From the NCBI RefSeq assembly GCF_030326305.1, contig NZ_JACAKB010000013.1:24434-88433 (forward strand): 64,000 bases of DNA. Reading direction: 5' to 3'. Position 1 is the stretch's first letter. Each line of letters opens with the position of its first letter. A program made the position numbers and the translations under genes. Of the stretch, positions 26,141 to 34,670 are shown in pieces. The stretch is from Myroides odoratimimus. Lineage in GTDB: Bacteria; Bacteroidota; Bacteroidia; Flavobacteriales; Flavobacteriaceae. The notes below the pieces were generated by a model that saw only the letters and a program-made list of their open reading frames with translations, did not search any database and had not been told where the DNA came from.

Positions 26141-28421
26141 CTTATCACTGCTGTTAGGAGCAGGTGTGTACTCATACGGATGTGCTGATGGGTGGTGGAG
26201 TTATTCCTCTGTTTCAAGTTTTACACCAGAAGCATTTGTAGATAACTCATACAAGCCTTTGTTTTTTGCACCTTATGAGAAGTTCTATGATGGTGCATAT
26301 ATGTATAACGCTGGTATGTATAATGAGGATATTGTTAAAGAATGGACACAATATTTAGGCAATGCTGTACCAGCTGATGTGGTGAAGGAGTGTTTAGTGT
26401 CTAATGAGTTTGAGATGGACACGATGTATACTATACATAGCGAACTGAGAAAAGGGAAAAAAAGAAGTAGTATCTATGACTTAGACTTAAAGAATAAGAA
26501 AGTAGAGAACTTTATTAACTTTCTAAACTTTGCGAAAACAGTAGAACAATATTCAGCTCAAGAGTTTGAGTATTGGAACTATGAACAGCAAGTAAAAGAA
26601 CAATTGCCAACAGAGTACGCTAATAAAGTGCAGAGCTTCTATGAGAAGATGGATAAGAAGGATACTTTTTTTGCGAATAGAATGTGGTTTCAAGTGATGA
26701 AAGCTAAGTTCTACTCAGCAGATAAGAGTAGTGTGATTGCTTATTTTGAATCTACAGCGAGTAGTCAACCTCAGAATACACTGTATTATAGAGCGATGTC
26801 TTATGTAGCAGGAGCATATTATGAACAAGCTAATTTTGCGAAGTCAAACCTTTTATACGCTACTGTTTTTGATAGAGAACCTTCTATGCGTCAAGTAGCT
26901 TTGTATAACTTTAAGCCTCTTGATAAAGCTTCTATTACAAAAATAGTAGAGAATACAGACGACAGAGATGTGAAAGCAGCTATATGGTCTATCATGGGAT
27001 ACTATGATGATCTAGGTGAATCCATGAAACGCGCTTATGAGGTCAACTCTAAGAGCCCTCATATAGACTATATTTTGACGAGATGGGTGAATATGCAAGA
27101 ACAAGAAGTCAATGTATTTGCAGAAAGTAGTTTTAAGTCTCGTGATGAGTATTTCAAGGCGATTAAGAAGAAGATAGATCAGAATACACTGAAGTGGATA
27201 AAGTCTGTAGCAGATAAACCACAAGAAGTAGCTAATCCTGTACTGTGGAAGTTAGCTGCAGGATATATGGATATCTTCCAAGGAGAATATAAGAACGCCA
27301 CTAAACAGATAGAAGAAGCTAGTAGTTACTCTAAAAAGGAAGACAAATTATTGGCAGAACAAATCAGATTGTTTGCTTTGATTAATACAGTATCTCAAGT
27401 CAAAAAGTTAGATAAGAATACAGAAGAAAAACTATTGCCAGAACTAAAATGGGTATATACAGAGCTAGTGAAGAATGACTATAGTGATCCTTTTAGATAT
27501 GAGTATGCGGCAAGTTGGATTAGACAGTTTTTATCAGCTACTTATAAAGAGCAAGGCAATGCTATCATGGCAGAGATATTAAACTCTCAAGGTGTAGCTT
27601 TTTATAAAGAAAAGAAACAGTCTAATGCTATGGAGAGCTTCTTGCTAAAAACGAATCATTCAGAGATAGAGCAGCTATTCACTTCTTTGTATCAATATAA
27701 TCTAAGTGATATCTATGAGAGTAGAGCGATTCATTTATTCTATGAAGATAAGATAGATGAGGCTATTGTAGAAATGAAGAAGGCTGTGCCTATCAAGAAG
27801 AAGAACACTTATAACGATGAGTACACCGTGTTGATGTATAATACAGCTACACTTTTAGGTAATCCATTTAACGGAAAGATCAAGGACTGTAACGATTGTG
27901 ATCATGCAGCTAAGCAGACTACCATTTATACGAAGCTATCCTTCTTAGAGAAGCTAAGAGATATGAAATCAAATATTGCTAATGGTACAGATGTATTTAG
28001 CAATGCACTCTTAGTGGGTAACGCTTATTATAATGCTACATATTTTGGTAATGCACGTGTATTGTATTATAATAGTATTTGGGATGAGTATGGAAGTAAT
28101 AGTATTGGCATGGAGAATAAATCTAGTATCTTGAATATGAACAACGCTAGAAAATACTATACCATAGCTAAGCAACATGCGACTACAAAAGAAGAAAAAG
28201 CAAAGTTAGCTTATTTCGATGCTAAGCTTGAGCGAAATGAATTCTATGTACAGACTTATCATAACAAGGATTATTATATGGGAGCATGGGGAGATGATAT
28301 CATGTTTAAGAAGTGGAATGGCTTCTCAGAGTTAGCTGCTAACTATAGTGATACGAAATATTATCAGGAAGTGATTAAAGAATGTGGTTACTTTAGAAAG
28401 TATTTAGGACTGAATTATTAA
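26100..28421 (+). CDS. Large exported helical-repeat protein of unknown function
   Basis: 773 residues. It begins with KKKFGKRLL and a hydrophobic segment ending in YSYGC, which may be a non-canonical lipobox (Cys28) or an ordinary signal peptide. Most of the protein is helical with TPR-like spacing (for example AGAYYEQANFAKSNLLYATV and FYKEKKQSNAMESFLL), suggesting a protein-binding scaffold. The ATG lies 41 bases before the stop of the upstream lipoprotein gene; the signal sequence right after it supports this start. Partner of the previous gene by context. Family not recognised. Confidence 0.78.
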   Translation: MKKKFGKRLLYASSLSLLLGAGVYSYGCADGWWSYSSVSSFTPEAFVDNSYKPLFFAPYEKFYDGAYMYNAGMYNEDIVKEWTQYLGNAVPADVVKECLVSNEFEMDTMYTIHSELRKGKKRSSIYDLDLKNKKVENFINFLNFAKTVEQYSAQEFEYWNYEQQVKEQLPTEYANKVQSFYEKMDKKDTFFANRMWFQVMKAKFYSADKSSVIAYFESTASSQPQNTLYYRAMSYVAGAYYEQANFAKSNLLYATVFDREPSMRQVALYNFKPLDKASITKIVENTDDRDVKAAIWSIMGYYDDLGESMKRAYEVNSKSPHIDYILTRWVNMQEQEVNVFAESSFKSRDEYFKAIKKKIDQNTLKWIKSVADKPQEVANPVLWKLAAGYMDIFQGEYKNATKQIEEASSYSKKEDKLLAEQIRLFALINTVSQVKKLDKNTEEKLLPELKWVYTELVKNDYSDPFRYEYAASWIRQFLSATYKEQGNAIMAEILNSQGVAFYKEKKQSNAMESFLLKTNHSEIEQLFTSLYQYNLSDIYESRAIHLFYEDKIDEAIVEMKKAVPIKKKNTYNDEYTVLMYNTATLLGNPFNGKIKDCNDCDHAAKQTTIYTKLSFLEKLRDMKSNIANGTDVFSNALLVGNAYYNATYFGNARVLYYNSIWDEYGSNSIGMENKSSILNMNNARKYYTIAKQHATTKEEKAKLAYFDAKLERNEFYVQTYHNKDYYMGAWGDDIMFKKWNGFSELAANYSDTKYYQEVIKECGYFRKYLGLNY

Positions 28422-28427
28422 GAATGA

Positions 28428-28455
28428 AAAAAGCTCAAGGACACTTGAGCTTTTT
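28428..28455. terminator. Bidirectional terminator between converging genes
   Basis: AAAAAGCTCAAG / CTTGAGCTTTTT is a 12-bp perfect stem with a 4-nt loop and A/T runs on both sides, suited to stop transcription from both directions. Confidence 0.88.
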
Positions 28456-28470
28456 ATATTTATAGAGTAT

Positions 28471-28770
28471 CTATTTATTGATATAGATGAGTAGTACAGA
28501 TGTAATACCTATAGAAATTACCAGCGGAAATAATGATATAATAATAGAAACTAAGGGCATAGTAGTACTGACAAAAGCCTTTTTAGCTCTTCGATAGGAT
28601 GCGATGCCAAAGGCAAGACCTATAAGACTAAAAAAGCTAGAGATAAAATTGATAAAAGGAATCCAACAAATAATGAATGCAATAACAGAGCATACAAAAG
28701 AGATAATGTAATAAACAAGACTCGTATCTCTGTGGTTATTTATTTCATAATAGGATTTATCAGGTTGCAT
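28471..28770 (-). CDS. Small membrane protein (DUF4190-like)
   Basis: 99 residues: a short polar N-terminus, then two long hydrophobic segments (residues ~19-58 and ~70-97) separated by the basic turn SYRRAKKA. The glycine-rich FFSLIGLAFGIASYRRAKK pattern resembles the DUF4190 family of small inner-membrane proteins. No function known. Confidence 0.75.
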   Translation of the reverse strand: MQPDKSYYEINNHRDTSLVYYIISFVCSVIAFIICWIPFINFISSFFSLIGLAFGIASYRRAKKAFVSTTMPLVSIIISLFPLVISIGITSVLLIYINK

Positions 28771-28876
28771 GACTTATTAGCTAAAAATTGAATGTAATAT
28801 AAAGAAAAAGAATTTCATATTGTTATTTAAATTGTAATTTTACAACTAATAGAATTGATAGAAAAAAACTTATATA

Positions 28877-30238
28877 ATGCGTATACATTTTATCGCAATC
28901 GGAGGAAGTGCAATGCACAATTTGGCATTAGCCTTACATGCAAAAGGAGATATTGTAACAGGTAGTGATGACACTATATTTGAACCTTCTAAATCTAGAT
29001 TAGAAGCTAAGGGATTATTACCAAAAGAAGAAGGGTGGTTCCCAGAGAAGATAACAGAAGAGATAGACGTTATTATTCTAGGGATGCATGCTAAGGGGGA
29101 TAACCCAGAATTGCTAAAAGCAAAAGAATTAGGACTGACTATTTATTCTTACCCTGAGTTTATCTACGAACATTCTAAGAATAAAACACGTGTTGTAATA
29201 GGTGGGTCTCACGGTAAGACTACTATTACTTCTATGATATTACACGTGATGCATTATCATAACGTAGAAGTAGATTATCTAGTAGGAGCACAGTTAGAAG
29301 GTTTCGATAGAATGGTGAACCTAACTTCTGATAATGAATTTATGCTAATAGAAGGAGATGAGTACCTATCATCAGCATTAGATCTTCGTCCTAAATTTCA
29401 TATCTATCAGCCGAATATCGCTTTGTTAAGTGGTATAGCATGGGATCATATTAATGTATTCCCAACTTTCGAAAACTATGTAGAGCAGTTTAAGATTTTT
29501 ATAGGCAAGTTAGTCAATGGTGGAATCTTAGTATATAACGAAGAAGACGCTGTGGTAAACCAACTAGTAGAAGAAGCTACTAATCCGATTAGAAAGATAC
29601 CTTATACTACACCATCATATACTATCGAGAATGAGCAGACTTATTTAGATACGAATGACGGGCCTATGCCATTAGAAGTATTTGGTAAGCATAACCTTAG
29701 TAATATAAGTGGAGCGAAGTGGATCTGTCAGAATATGGGGATAGATGAAGAAGATTTCTACGAAGCTATCGCATCATTTAAAGGAGCTTCTAAGAGATTA
29801 GAGAAGTTAGTAGAGACAGACCAGACAGTAATCTATAAAGACTTTGCACATTCGCCGAGTAAAGTGATCGCTACAACAGAAGCAGTGAAGGCACAGTATC
29901 CTAATAAGAAAGTAATTGCTTGTCTAGAATTACATACCTATAGTAGTCTTAACTCTGCCTTCTTATCACAGTATGAAGGCGCGTTAGCTAAGGCAGACGA
30001 AGCAGTGGTATTCTACTCTTTAGATGCCCTAAAGATTAAGAATATGCCAGAGATCTCTCAAGAGCAAATGCAGACTGCATTTAATAGACCTGGGTTAGCT
30101 ACTTATACTAACGCTACTGATTTTAAACAATATCTAGAGCAGTTAGACTTAAATAATGCGGTATTGTTATTCATGAGTTCTGGTAACTATGGAGGTTTGG
30201 ACATGCAAGCGTTTAGTGAAAAAGTGAAGAATAAATAG
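28877..30238 (+). CDS. Mur ligase family protein (MurC/Mpl-like)
   Basis: 453 residues. The N-terminal Rossmann domain RIHFIAIGGSAMHNLALAL and the ATP-binding loop GGSHGKTTITSM (about residue 110) are those of Mur ligases; the middle domain carries EGDEYLSSALD. The length and the lack of an extra C-terminal part fit Mpl (murein tripeptide recycling ligase) slightly better than the longer MurC, but both are possible. The protein would add an L-amino acid or peptide to UDP-MurNAc in the cytoplasm. No other mur genes are near, which also favours a recycling role. A terminator follows. Confidence 0.82.
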   Translation: MRIHFIAIGGSAMHNLALALHAKGDIVTGSDDTIFEPSKSRLEAKGLLPKEEGWFPEKITEEIDVIILGMHAKGDNPELLKAKELGLTIYSYPEFIYEHSKNKTRVVIGGSHGKTTITSMILHVMHYHNVEVDYLVGAQLEGFDRMVNLTSDNEFMLIEGDEYLSSALDLRPKFHIYQPNIALLSGIAWDHINVFPTFENYVEQFKIFIGKLVNGGILVYNEEDAVVNQLVEEATNPIRKIPYTTPSYTIENEQTYLDTNDGPMPLEVFGKHNLSNISGAKWICQNMGIDEEDFYEAIASFKGASKRLEKLVETDQTVIYKDFAHSPSKVIATTEAVKAQYPNKKVIACLELHTYSSLNSAFLSQYEGALAKADEAVVFYSLDALKIKNMPEISQEQMQTAFNRPGLATYTNATDFKQYLEQLDLNNAVLLFMSSGNYGGLDMQAFSEKVKNK

Positions 30239-30267
30239 AGCATATACACTATCCTTATTATACTATT

Positions 30268-30309
30268 AAAGAGGTTATCAAATACAACAGTACTTGATAA
30301 CCTCTTTTT
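30268..30309 (+). terminator. Rho-independent terminator after the Mur ligase gene
   Basis: The 14-bp stem AAAGAGGTTATCAA / TTGATAACCTCTTT with a 12-nt loop is followed by a short T tract. Confidence 0.88.
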
Positions 30310-30397
30310 ATTTGAATATTGATCGCATTTTAATATACACTTAATATAGAAGATATCTCTTAGGTTTAGTTTTTGTGAGATAGATAAGTATAAATCA

Positions 30398-31096
30398 ATG
30401 ACTATGGAACACCAGAAAATAACGATCAAACAATGGGCAGAAGATGATAGACCTAGAGAAAAATTAATGTTGAAAGGCAAGTCCTCTTTAAGTGATGCCG
30501 AACTATTAGCTATACTCATAGGATCAGGACATAGAGAGGAGTCTGCTGTAGAGCTGTGTAAGCGTATATTGGCTATGTATAATAATAACCTAAGTGTATT
30601 AGCTAGACAGAGCATTGCAAGACTTACTGCATTTAAGGGAATAGGAGAAGCGAAGGCTATTGCGATTATTGCAGCTTTAGAGATAGGGCAGAGAAGGAGG
30701 CTAAGTGAGCGTGTAGAAGACCCTATTATAAGTTCTAGCAGTGATGTCTTTGAATTGATTAATCCAATTATAGGCGATCTAGAGCATGAAGAGTTTTGGG
30801 TGCTTTACCTGAATAATTCTAATAAAGTAAAGTTTAAATCCCCGTTGAGCAAAGGTGGGATGACAGGCACTGTAGTAGATGTGAGACTTTTATTTCAGAT
30901 AGCGTTAGAGCAGAAGGCAGTCGGGATAATCTTGACTCATAACCATCCTAGCGGTAAAGTCAAGCCAAGTGATGCGGATATTCAGATTACTAAAAAGATT
31001 AAAGAAGCAGGACGTATTATGGACATCCAGTTACTAGATCATTTGATCATTACAGAGTATAGTTACTACAGCTTTGCAGATGAAGGAATTTTATAA
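30398..31096 (+). CDS. radC: RadC family JAMM-domain protein
   Basis: 232 residues: an N-terminal helix-hairpin-helix part (RLTAFKGIGEAKAIAI) and a C-terminal JAB/MPN metalloprotease-like domain with the complete motif THNHPSGKVKPSDAD. This is a full-length chromosomal RadC. The old link to DNA repair is doubtful; related proteins are spread with mobile elements, but nothing mobile is seen here. The start may be ATG 30398 or the ATG two codons later. Confidence 0.95.
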   Translation: MTMEHQKITIKQWAEDDRPREKLMLKGKSSLSDAELLAILIGSGHREESAVELCKRILAMYNNNLSVLARQSIARLTAFKGIGEAKAIAIIAALEIGQRRRLSERVEDPIISSSSDVFELINPIIGDLEHEEFWVLYLNNSNKVKFKSPLSKGGMTGTVVDVRLLFQIALEQKAVGIILTHNHPSGKVKPSDADIQITKKIKEAGRIMDIQLLDHLIITEYSYYSFADEGIL

Positions 31097-31118
31097 GTAG
31101 TTTTAGTTCTAAAATACC

Positions 31119-31126
31119 TACTTTTG
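31119..31126 (+). promoter_or_regulatory. Bacteroidota -7 element before the HAD gene
   Basis: TACTTTTG fits TANNTTTG, 26 bases before the ATG at 31152. Confidence 0.55.
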
Positions 31127-31151
31127 TAAGTCAAACAAAAGATTATAAAAA

Positions 31152-31850
31152 ATGGGAGTAAAAAGCTTAACGAGTAAGACAGATATCTTTTTTGATCTAG
31201 ACCATACCTTATGGGACTTTGAGAAGAACTCTGCTTTAGCTTTTAATGATGTTATTGAAGAATTAAAATTACCTTTTAGTACAGAGGCTTTTCTAAACCA
31301 TTATGTCGCGATTAACAACGAGTATTGGGATAAGTATAGTTTAAATCAGGTAACTAAAGAGGAGCTTAGAATTGGGAGAATCAGAGATACCTTTGCTAAG
31401 CTAGGATATCAGTCTACTACAGAAGAGATGTTGCTATTAGGAGATAATTATCTAAAGGCTATGCCTAATCATAACTATCTATTCGATGGTGCTATAGAAG
31501 TATTAGATTACTTACAAGACAAATATAAGCTTCATATTATCACCAACGGTTTTAATGAAGTACAAGGCAAAAAGTTAGACCGATCAGGGATATCAGGCTA
31601 CTTTCAGACAGTCACTAACTCTGAGATGGCTGGGGTGAGTAAGCCTAATCCAGAGATATTTAATTATGCATTAGATAAAGCTAAGGTAGGAGTGAAAGAC
31701 TCTGTGATGATAGGAGATAACTTCTTAGCTGATATAGAAGGAGCGCTAGGAGTAGGAATGGATGCGATATATTACAGTCAATCAAAAGAAAGAGTAACAC
31801 CTCAGATCTATCACGTACAGAAATTAATAGAACTAAAAGACCTGCTATAA
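31152..31850 (+). CDS. HAD hydrolase, YjjG-type pyrimidine nucleotidase
   Basis: 232 residues with HAD motif I DLDHTLWDFE (about residues 15-24), motif II TNGFNE, a Lys in SKPNPEIF and motif IV GDNFLADIEGA. The phrase FFDLDHTLWDFEKNSALAF is characteristic of YjjG-family noncanonical pyrimidine nucleotidases, which remove phosphate from damaged or odd dNMPs. It has its own -7 element; its stop codon lies in the loop of a terminator shared with rarA. Confidence 0.9.
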   Translation: MGVKSLTSKTDIFFDLDHTLWDFEKNSALAFNDVIEELKLPFSTEAFLNHYVAINNEYWDKYSLNQVTKEELRIGRIRDTFAKLGYQSTTEEMLLLGDNYLKAMPNHNYLFDGAIEVLDYLQDKYKLHIITNGFNEVQGKKLDRSGISGYFQTVTNSEMAGVSKPNPEIFNYALDKAKVGVKDSVMIGDNFLADIEGALGVGMDAIYYSQSKERVTPQIYHVQKLIELKDLL

Positions 31851-31860
31851 GCAGGTCTTT
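31836..31860. terminator. Bidirectional terminator between the HAD gene and rarA
   Basis: AAAGACCTGCT / AGCAGGTCTTT with a 3-nt loop; the HAD stop codon (31848-31850) lies in loop and stem. rarA ends 5 bases to the right on the other strand. Confidence 0.82.
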
Positions 31861-31864
31861 CTAT

Positions 31865-33142
31865 TTAGTAGTTGTATTTAAATTTCCATCTGTTTCGCAA
31901 GAATTCTCGAGTACTATTCTCTCTATTGTTCACACCAGGTTCATAGAGTACAGTGCCTTCTAGTTCATCTGGTAGAAACTCTTGTTCTACGAAGTTATTT
32001 GTATAGTCATGAGAGTATAAATACTCTTGGCCATACCCTAATTCTTTCATTAGTTTAGTAGGTGCATTTCTTAAGTGTATAGGTACAGATAAGTCACCAG
32101 TTTGTTTGACGAGTTGCTGTGCTTTACCTATTGCTAGATAGGTAGAGTTGCTCTTAGGCGAGGTAGCTAGATAGATAGCGCACTGGCTAAGTAGTATTCT
32201 ACTCTCAGGATACCCTATGACAGACACAGCCTGGAAGGTATTGTTAGCCATAATGAGCGCAGTCGGATTAGCATTACCGATATCTTCCGATGCAGCTATA
32301 AGTAATCTTCGCGCGATGAACTTCACATCTTCACCCCCCTCTATCATTCTCGCCAGCCAATATACAGCCCCATTAGGGTCGCTACCTCTGATAGATTTGA
32401 TAAAAGCAGATACGATATCATAGTGCTGCTCACCAGTCTTATCATATAGTACAGTGTTCTTTTGTACTATTTGCATTACGCGTTCATTGGTGATCTCGAT
32501 CTCGTCATCATGAGTAGCGTTGATGATAAGCTCAAAGGTGTTTAATAGCTTACGACCATCTCCACCTGATATTCTAAAGAGAGCTTCTGTCTCTGTCAGG
32601 GTTATCTTTTTCTTTTTTAAGAAGAGATCTTTACTCATAGCGCGCTCTAAGAGGTGTTGTAAGTCTTCTTTTGTAAACGCATTAAGGGTGTAGACCTGAC
32701 ATCTAGAGAGCAGAGCAGGGATAACTTCGAAGCTCGGATTCTCTGTTGTAGCCCCGATAAGAGTAACCCAGCCACGCTCTACAGCTGCTAATAGAGAGTC
32801 TTGTTGAGATTTACTAAAGCGGTGTATCTCATCGATGAATAGAATAGGGTTCCTAGCAGTGAATAGACCACTGTTAGACTTGGCCTTTTCGATTACTTCT
32901 CTGATATCTTTAACCCCTGAGTTAATTGCGCTCAATACATAGAATGGTCTTTCGCTCTCTTTTGCGATAATTTCTGCCAGGGTAGTTTTGCCTGTGCCTG
33001 GAGGTCCCCAAAAGATTAAGGATGGGATAAACCCAACTTTTAACTGATTCGTTAAGATACCATTCTCTCCCACGAGGTGTTCTTGACTGACATAGTCACT
33101 CAGTGTATGTGGGCGTACTCGTTCTGCTAAAGGTGCTTCCAT
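31865..33142 (-). CDS. rarA: Replication-associated recombination ATPase RarA (MgsA)
   Basis: 425 residues from the internal ATG at 33142. It is a clamp-loader-like AAA+ protein with Walker [17 protein letters not shown], Walker [11 protein letters not shown], sensor 1 [11 protein letters not shown], and the C-terminal RarA domain ([15 protein letters not shown]). It acts at stalled replication forks. The frame can be extended to 33166, but a minus-strand -7 element (TATTTTTG, 33166-33173) overlaps that ATG. Starting at 33142 also gives the family-typical N-terminus [11 protein letters not shown]. Confidence 0.95.
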   Translation of the reverse strand: MEAPLAERVRPHTLSDYVSQEHLVGENGILTNQLKVGFIPSLIFWGPPGTGKTTLAEIIAKESERPFYVLSAINSGVKDIREVIEKAKSNSGLFTARNPILFIDEIHRFSKSQQDSLLAAVERGWVTLIGATTENPSFEVIPALLSRCQVYTLNAFTKEDLQHLLERAMSKDLFLKKKKITLTETEALFRISGGDGRKLLNTFELIINATHDDEIEITNERVMQIVQKNTVLYDKTGEQHYDIVSAFIKSIRGSDPNGAVYWLARMIEGGEDVKFIARRLLIAASEDIGNANPTALIMANNTFQAVSVIGYPESRILLSQCAIYLATSPKSNSTYLAIGKAQQLVKQTGDLSVPIHLRNAPTKLMKELGYGQEYLYSHDYTNNFVEQEFLPDELEGTVLYEPGVNNRENSTREFLRNRWKFKYNY

Positions 33143-33165
33143 TATCGTAATTAAATCTCTTATCA

Positions 33166-33173
33166 CAAAAATA
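33166..33173 (-). promoter_or_regulatory. Bacteroidota -7 element of rarA
   Basis: TATTTTTG on the minus strand. The predicted transcript start (~33159) lies after the upstream ATG at 33166 and before the ATG at 33142. Confidence 0.6.
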
Positions 33174-33879
33174 CAATCTCTTTTTTAGATAACGATGTTT
33201 TTCCATAATGGAATATGCAAGGTCTAGTAGTTATAGGTTAGAGTGTGAATATTTGGACATAAGCTAATGTTAATGTAAATTCTTACTTAAAGGAGAATAC
33301 GTGGAGTATAAAAGAAGTATTCATGGACAGAGCACTTCTCTTTCCCAGTATTTATTGCCTATTGTCCTACTATTGTCGAAGGAGTTTGCATCAATGCCCT
33401 ATTTTACTAGGGTAATGGTATATTTTAAATATTATGTTTTTTAAGGTTTTTTGTGTAATTGATTGATATTTAAGTTGTTATTTGTTATGTTGAATAAAAA
33501 AAATGATTACTTTTTTCTTTGATTTAGGGATTATTGGCTTGTTTTGGACACTTTTTTCAAAAAAAACAGGTAGTGATATCGTTCATTGCTCTCTTTTAGA
33601 CCAATATAAGGCAGTATAAATTAAAAAGTGACTTGCTTTTTTTTGAAGAAGGTTACAGTATAGAGATACTTTTAAAGAGGATGATAGTCGTCTCTATGCT
33701 AAAATGATGTGAAGGAAAAAACAATCCGTTATAAAATGAGTTATATTTAACCTATATAAAATTTGAGTGCATTGTATAATAGCCTTTCATAACAAGAGGT
33801 GTTTTTGAATAGGACTTGTATAGGGAGTAAATATGAACCTTATATAATAAGATGCACTTAGGGAGAAAGGAAATAATAT
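33174..33879. other. 700-bp gene-free spacer before the rhomboid gene
   Basis: AT-rich sequence without a credible frame. Small dyads occur (AGAAGT...ACTTCT at 33313-33339; CCCTA TTTTAC TAGGG at 33397-33412), but none is followed by a T run. I see no tRNA, IS end or repeat. It must hold the rhomboid promoter, although no clean TTG/TANNTTTG pair stands out. Confidence 0.55.
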
Positions 33880-34638
33880 ATGAGTAAAGAGAAATTACCT
33901 CCATTATCTATTAATCTAATTTTACTCCCCTTATTCGTCGTTGTACTGATATGGGGAGTGTATTGGATGGATTGGAATAATTTTTATGAGTTACACGAGT
34001 ATGGCGTATTGCCCAGAACGGTAGTGGGGTTGAGGGGAATTGTGTTTAGCCCTTTTATACACGGTGGGATAAAGCATTTGTATAATAATTCTATAGCCCT
34101 CTTCGTACTGCTATTAATGTTGCAGTATTTTTATAAGAGACAAGCCTTGATAGTTCTGGTTTTAGGTATTCTGCTATCAGGTTTCGGTACCTGGCTGATA
34201 GGTAGAGATAGTTATCATATCGGGGCTAGTGGATTAGTCTATGTGTTAGTGAGTTTTATGTTCTTTAAGGGGGTACAGACACGATATTATAGGCTGATGG
34301 CATTATCACTGGTGATCGTAGTGCTATATGGTGGGATGGTCTGGTATATGTTTCCTCATGTAGAGAATGGTATTTCGTGGGAAGGTCATCTGAGTGGCTT
34401 TTTGACAGGATTAGTACTTAGTTTTTTAGTTTCTTCTCCTGAGCATATAGAGCAGGGGTATAAGTATGAGTGGCAAGACCCTAACTTTGATCCTCAGTCA
34501 GATCCTTTTATGAGGTGCTTCGATGAGCAAGGTAACTTTATTATTATACCGAAGCAGAAGGTAAGTAAGGATCCTTATAGGAAGACACTACCAGTGCTGA
34601 TCTCTCAGTACAGAATCAGTGAACAGTATAAACTATAA
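33880..34638 (+). CDS. Rhomboid family intramembrane serine protease
   Basis: 252 residues with six predicted membrane helices in the first 185. The oxyanion/loop region HGGIKHLYNNS, the catalytic serine in IGASGLVY and the catalytic histidine in WEGHLSGFLTG are all present, so the enzyme should be active. It cleaves membrane proteins within the bilayer; substrates are unknown. A soluble C-terminal tail of about 60 residues with many acidic and aromatic residues follows the last helix. The stop codon lies in a palindromic terminator shared with the converging gene. Confidence 0.9.
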   Translation: MSKEKLPPLSINLILLPLFVVVLIWGVYWMDWNNFYELHEYGVLPRTVVGLRGIVFSPFIHGGIKHLYNNSIALFVLLLMLQYFYKRQALIVLVLGILLSGFGTWLIGRDSYHIGASGLVYVLVSFMFFKGVQTRYYRLMALSLVIVVLYGGMVWYMFPHVENGISWEGHLSGFLTGLVLSFLVSSPEHIEQGYKYEWQDPNFDPQSDPFMRCFDEQGNFIIIPKQKVSKDPYRKTLPVLISQYRISEQYKL

Positions 34639-34670
34639 AAGCACCTTAGAAGGTGCTTTTATAGTTTTTG
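34631..34670. terminator. Bidirectional terminator holding both stop codons
   Basis: A perfect 17-bp inverted repeat (AACTATAAAAGCACCTT and its complement) with a 2-base centre, followed by T's. The rhomboid stop (34636-34638) and the stop of the minus-strand gene (34646-34648) both lie inside the stem. Confidence 0.88.

Noticed and set aside
33301-33420. Small dyads upstream of the rhomboid gene as an insertion-sequence remnant or riboswitch
   Set aside because: The stems are 5-7 bp, no target-site duplication, transposase fragment or T run accompanies them.
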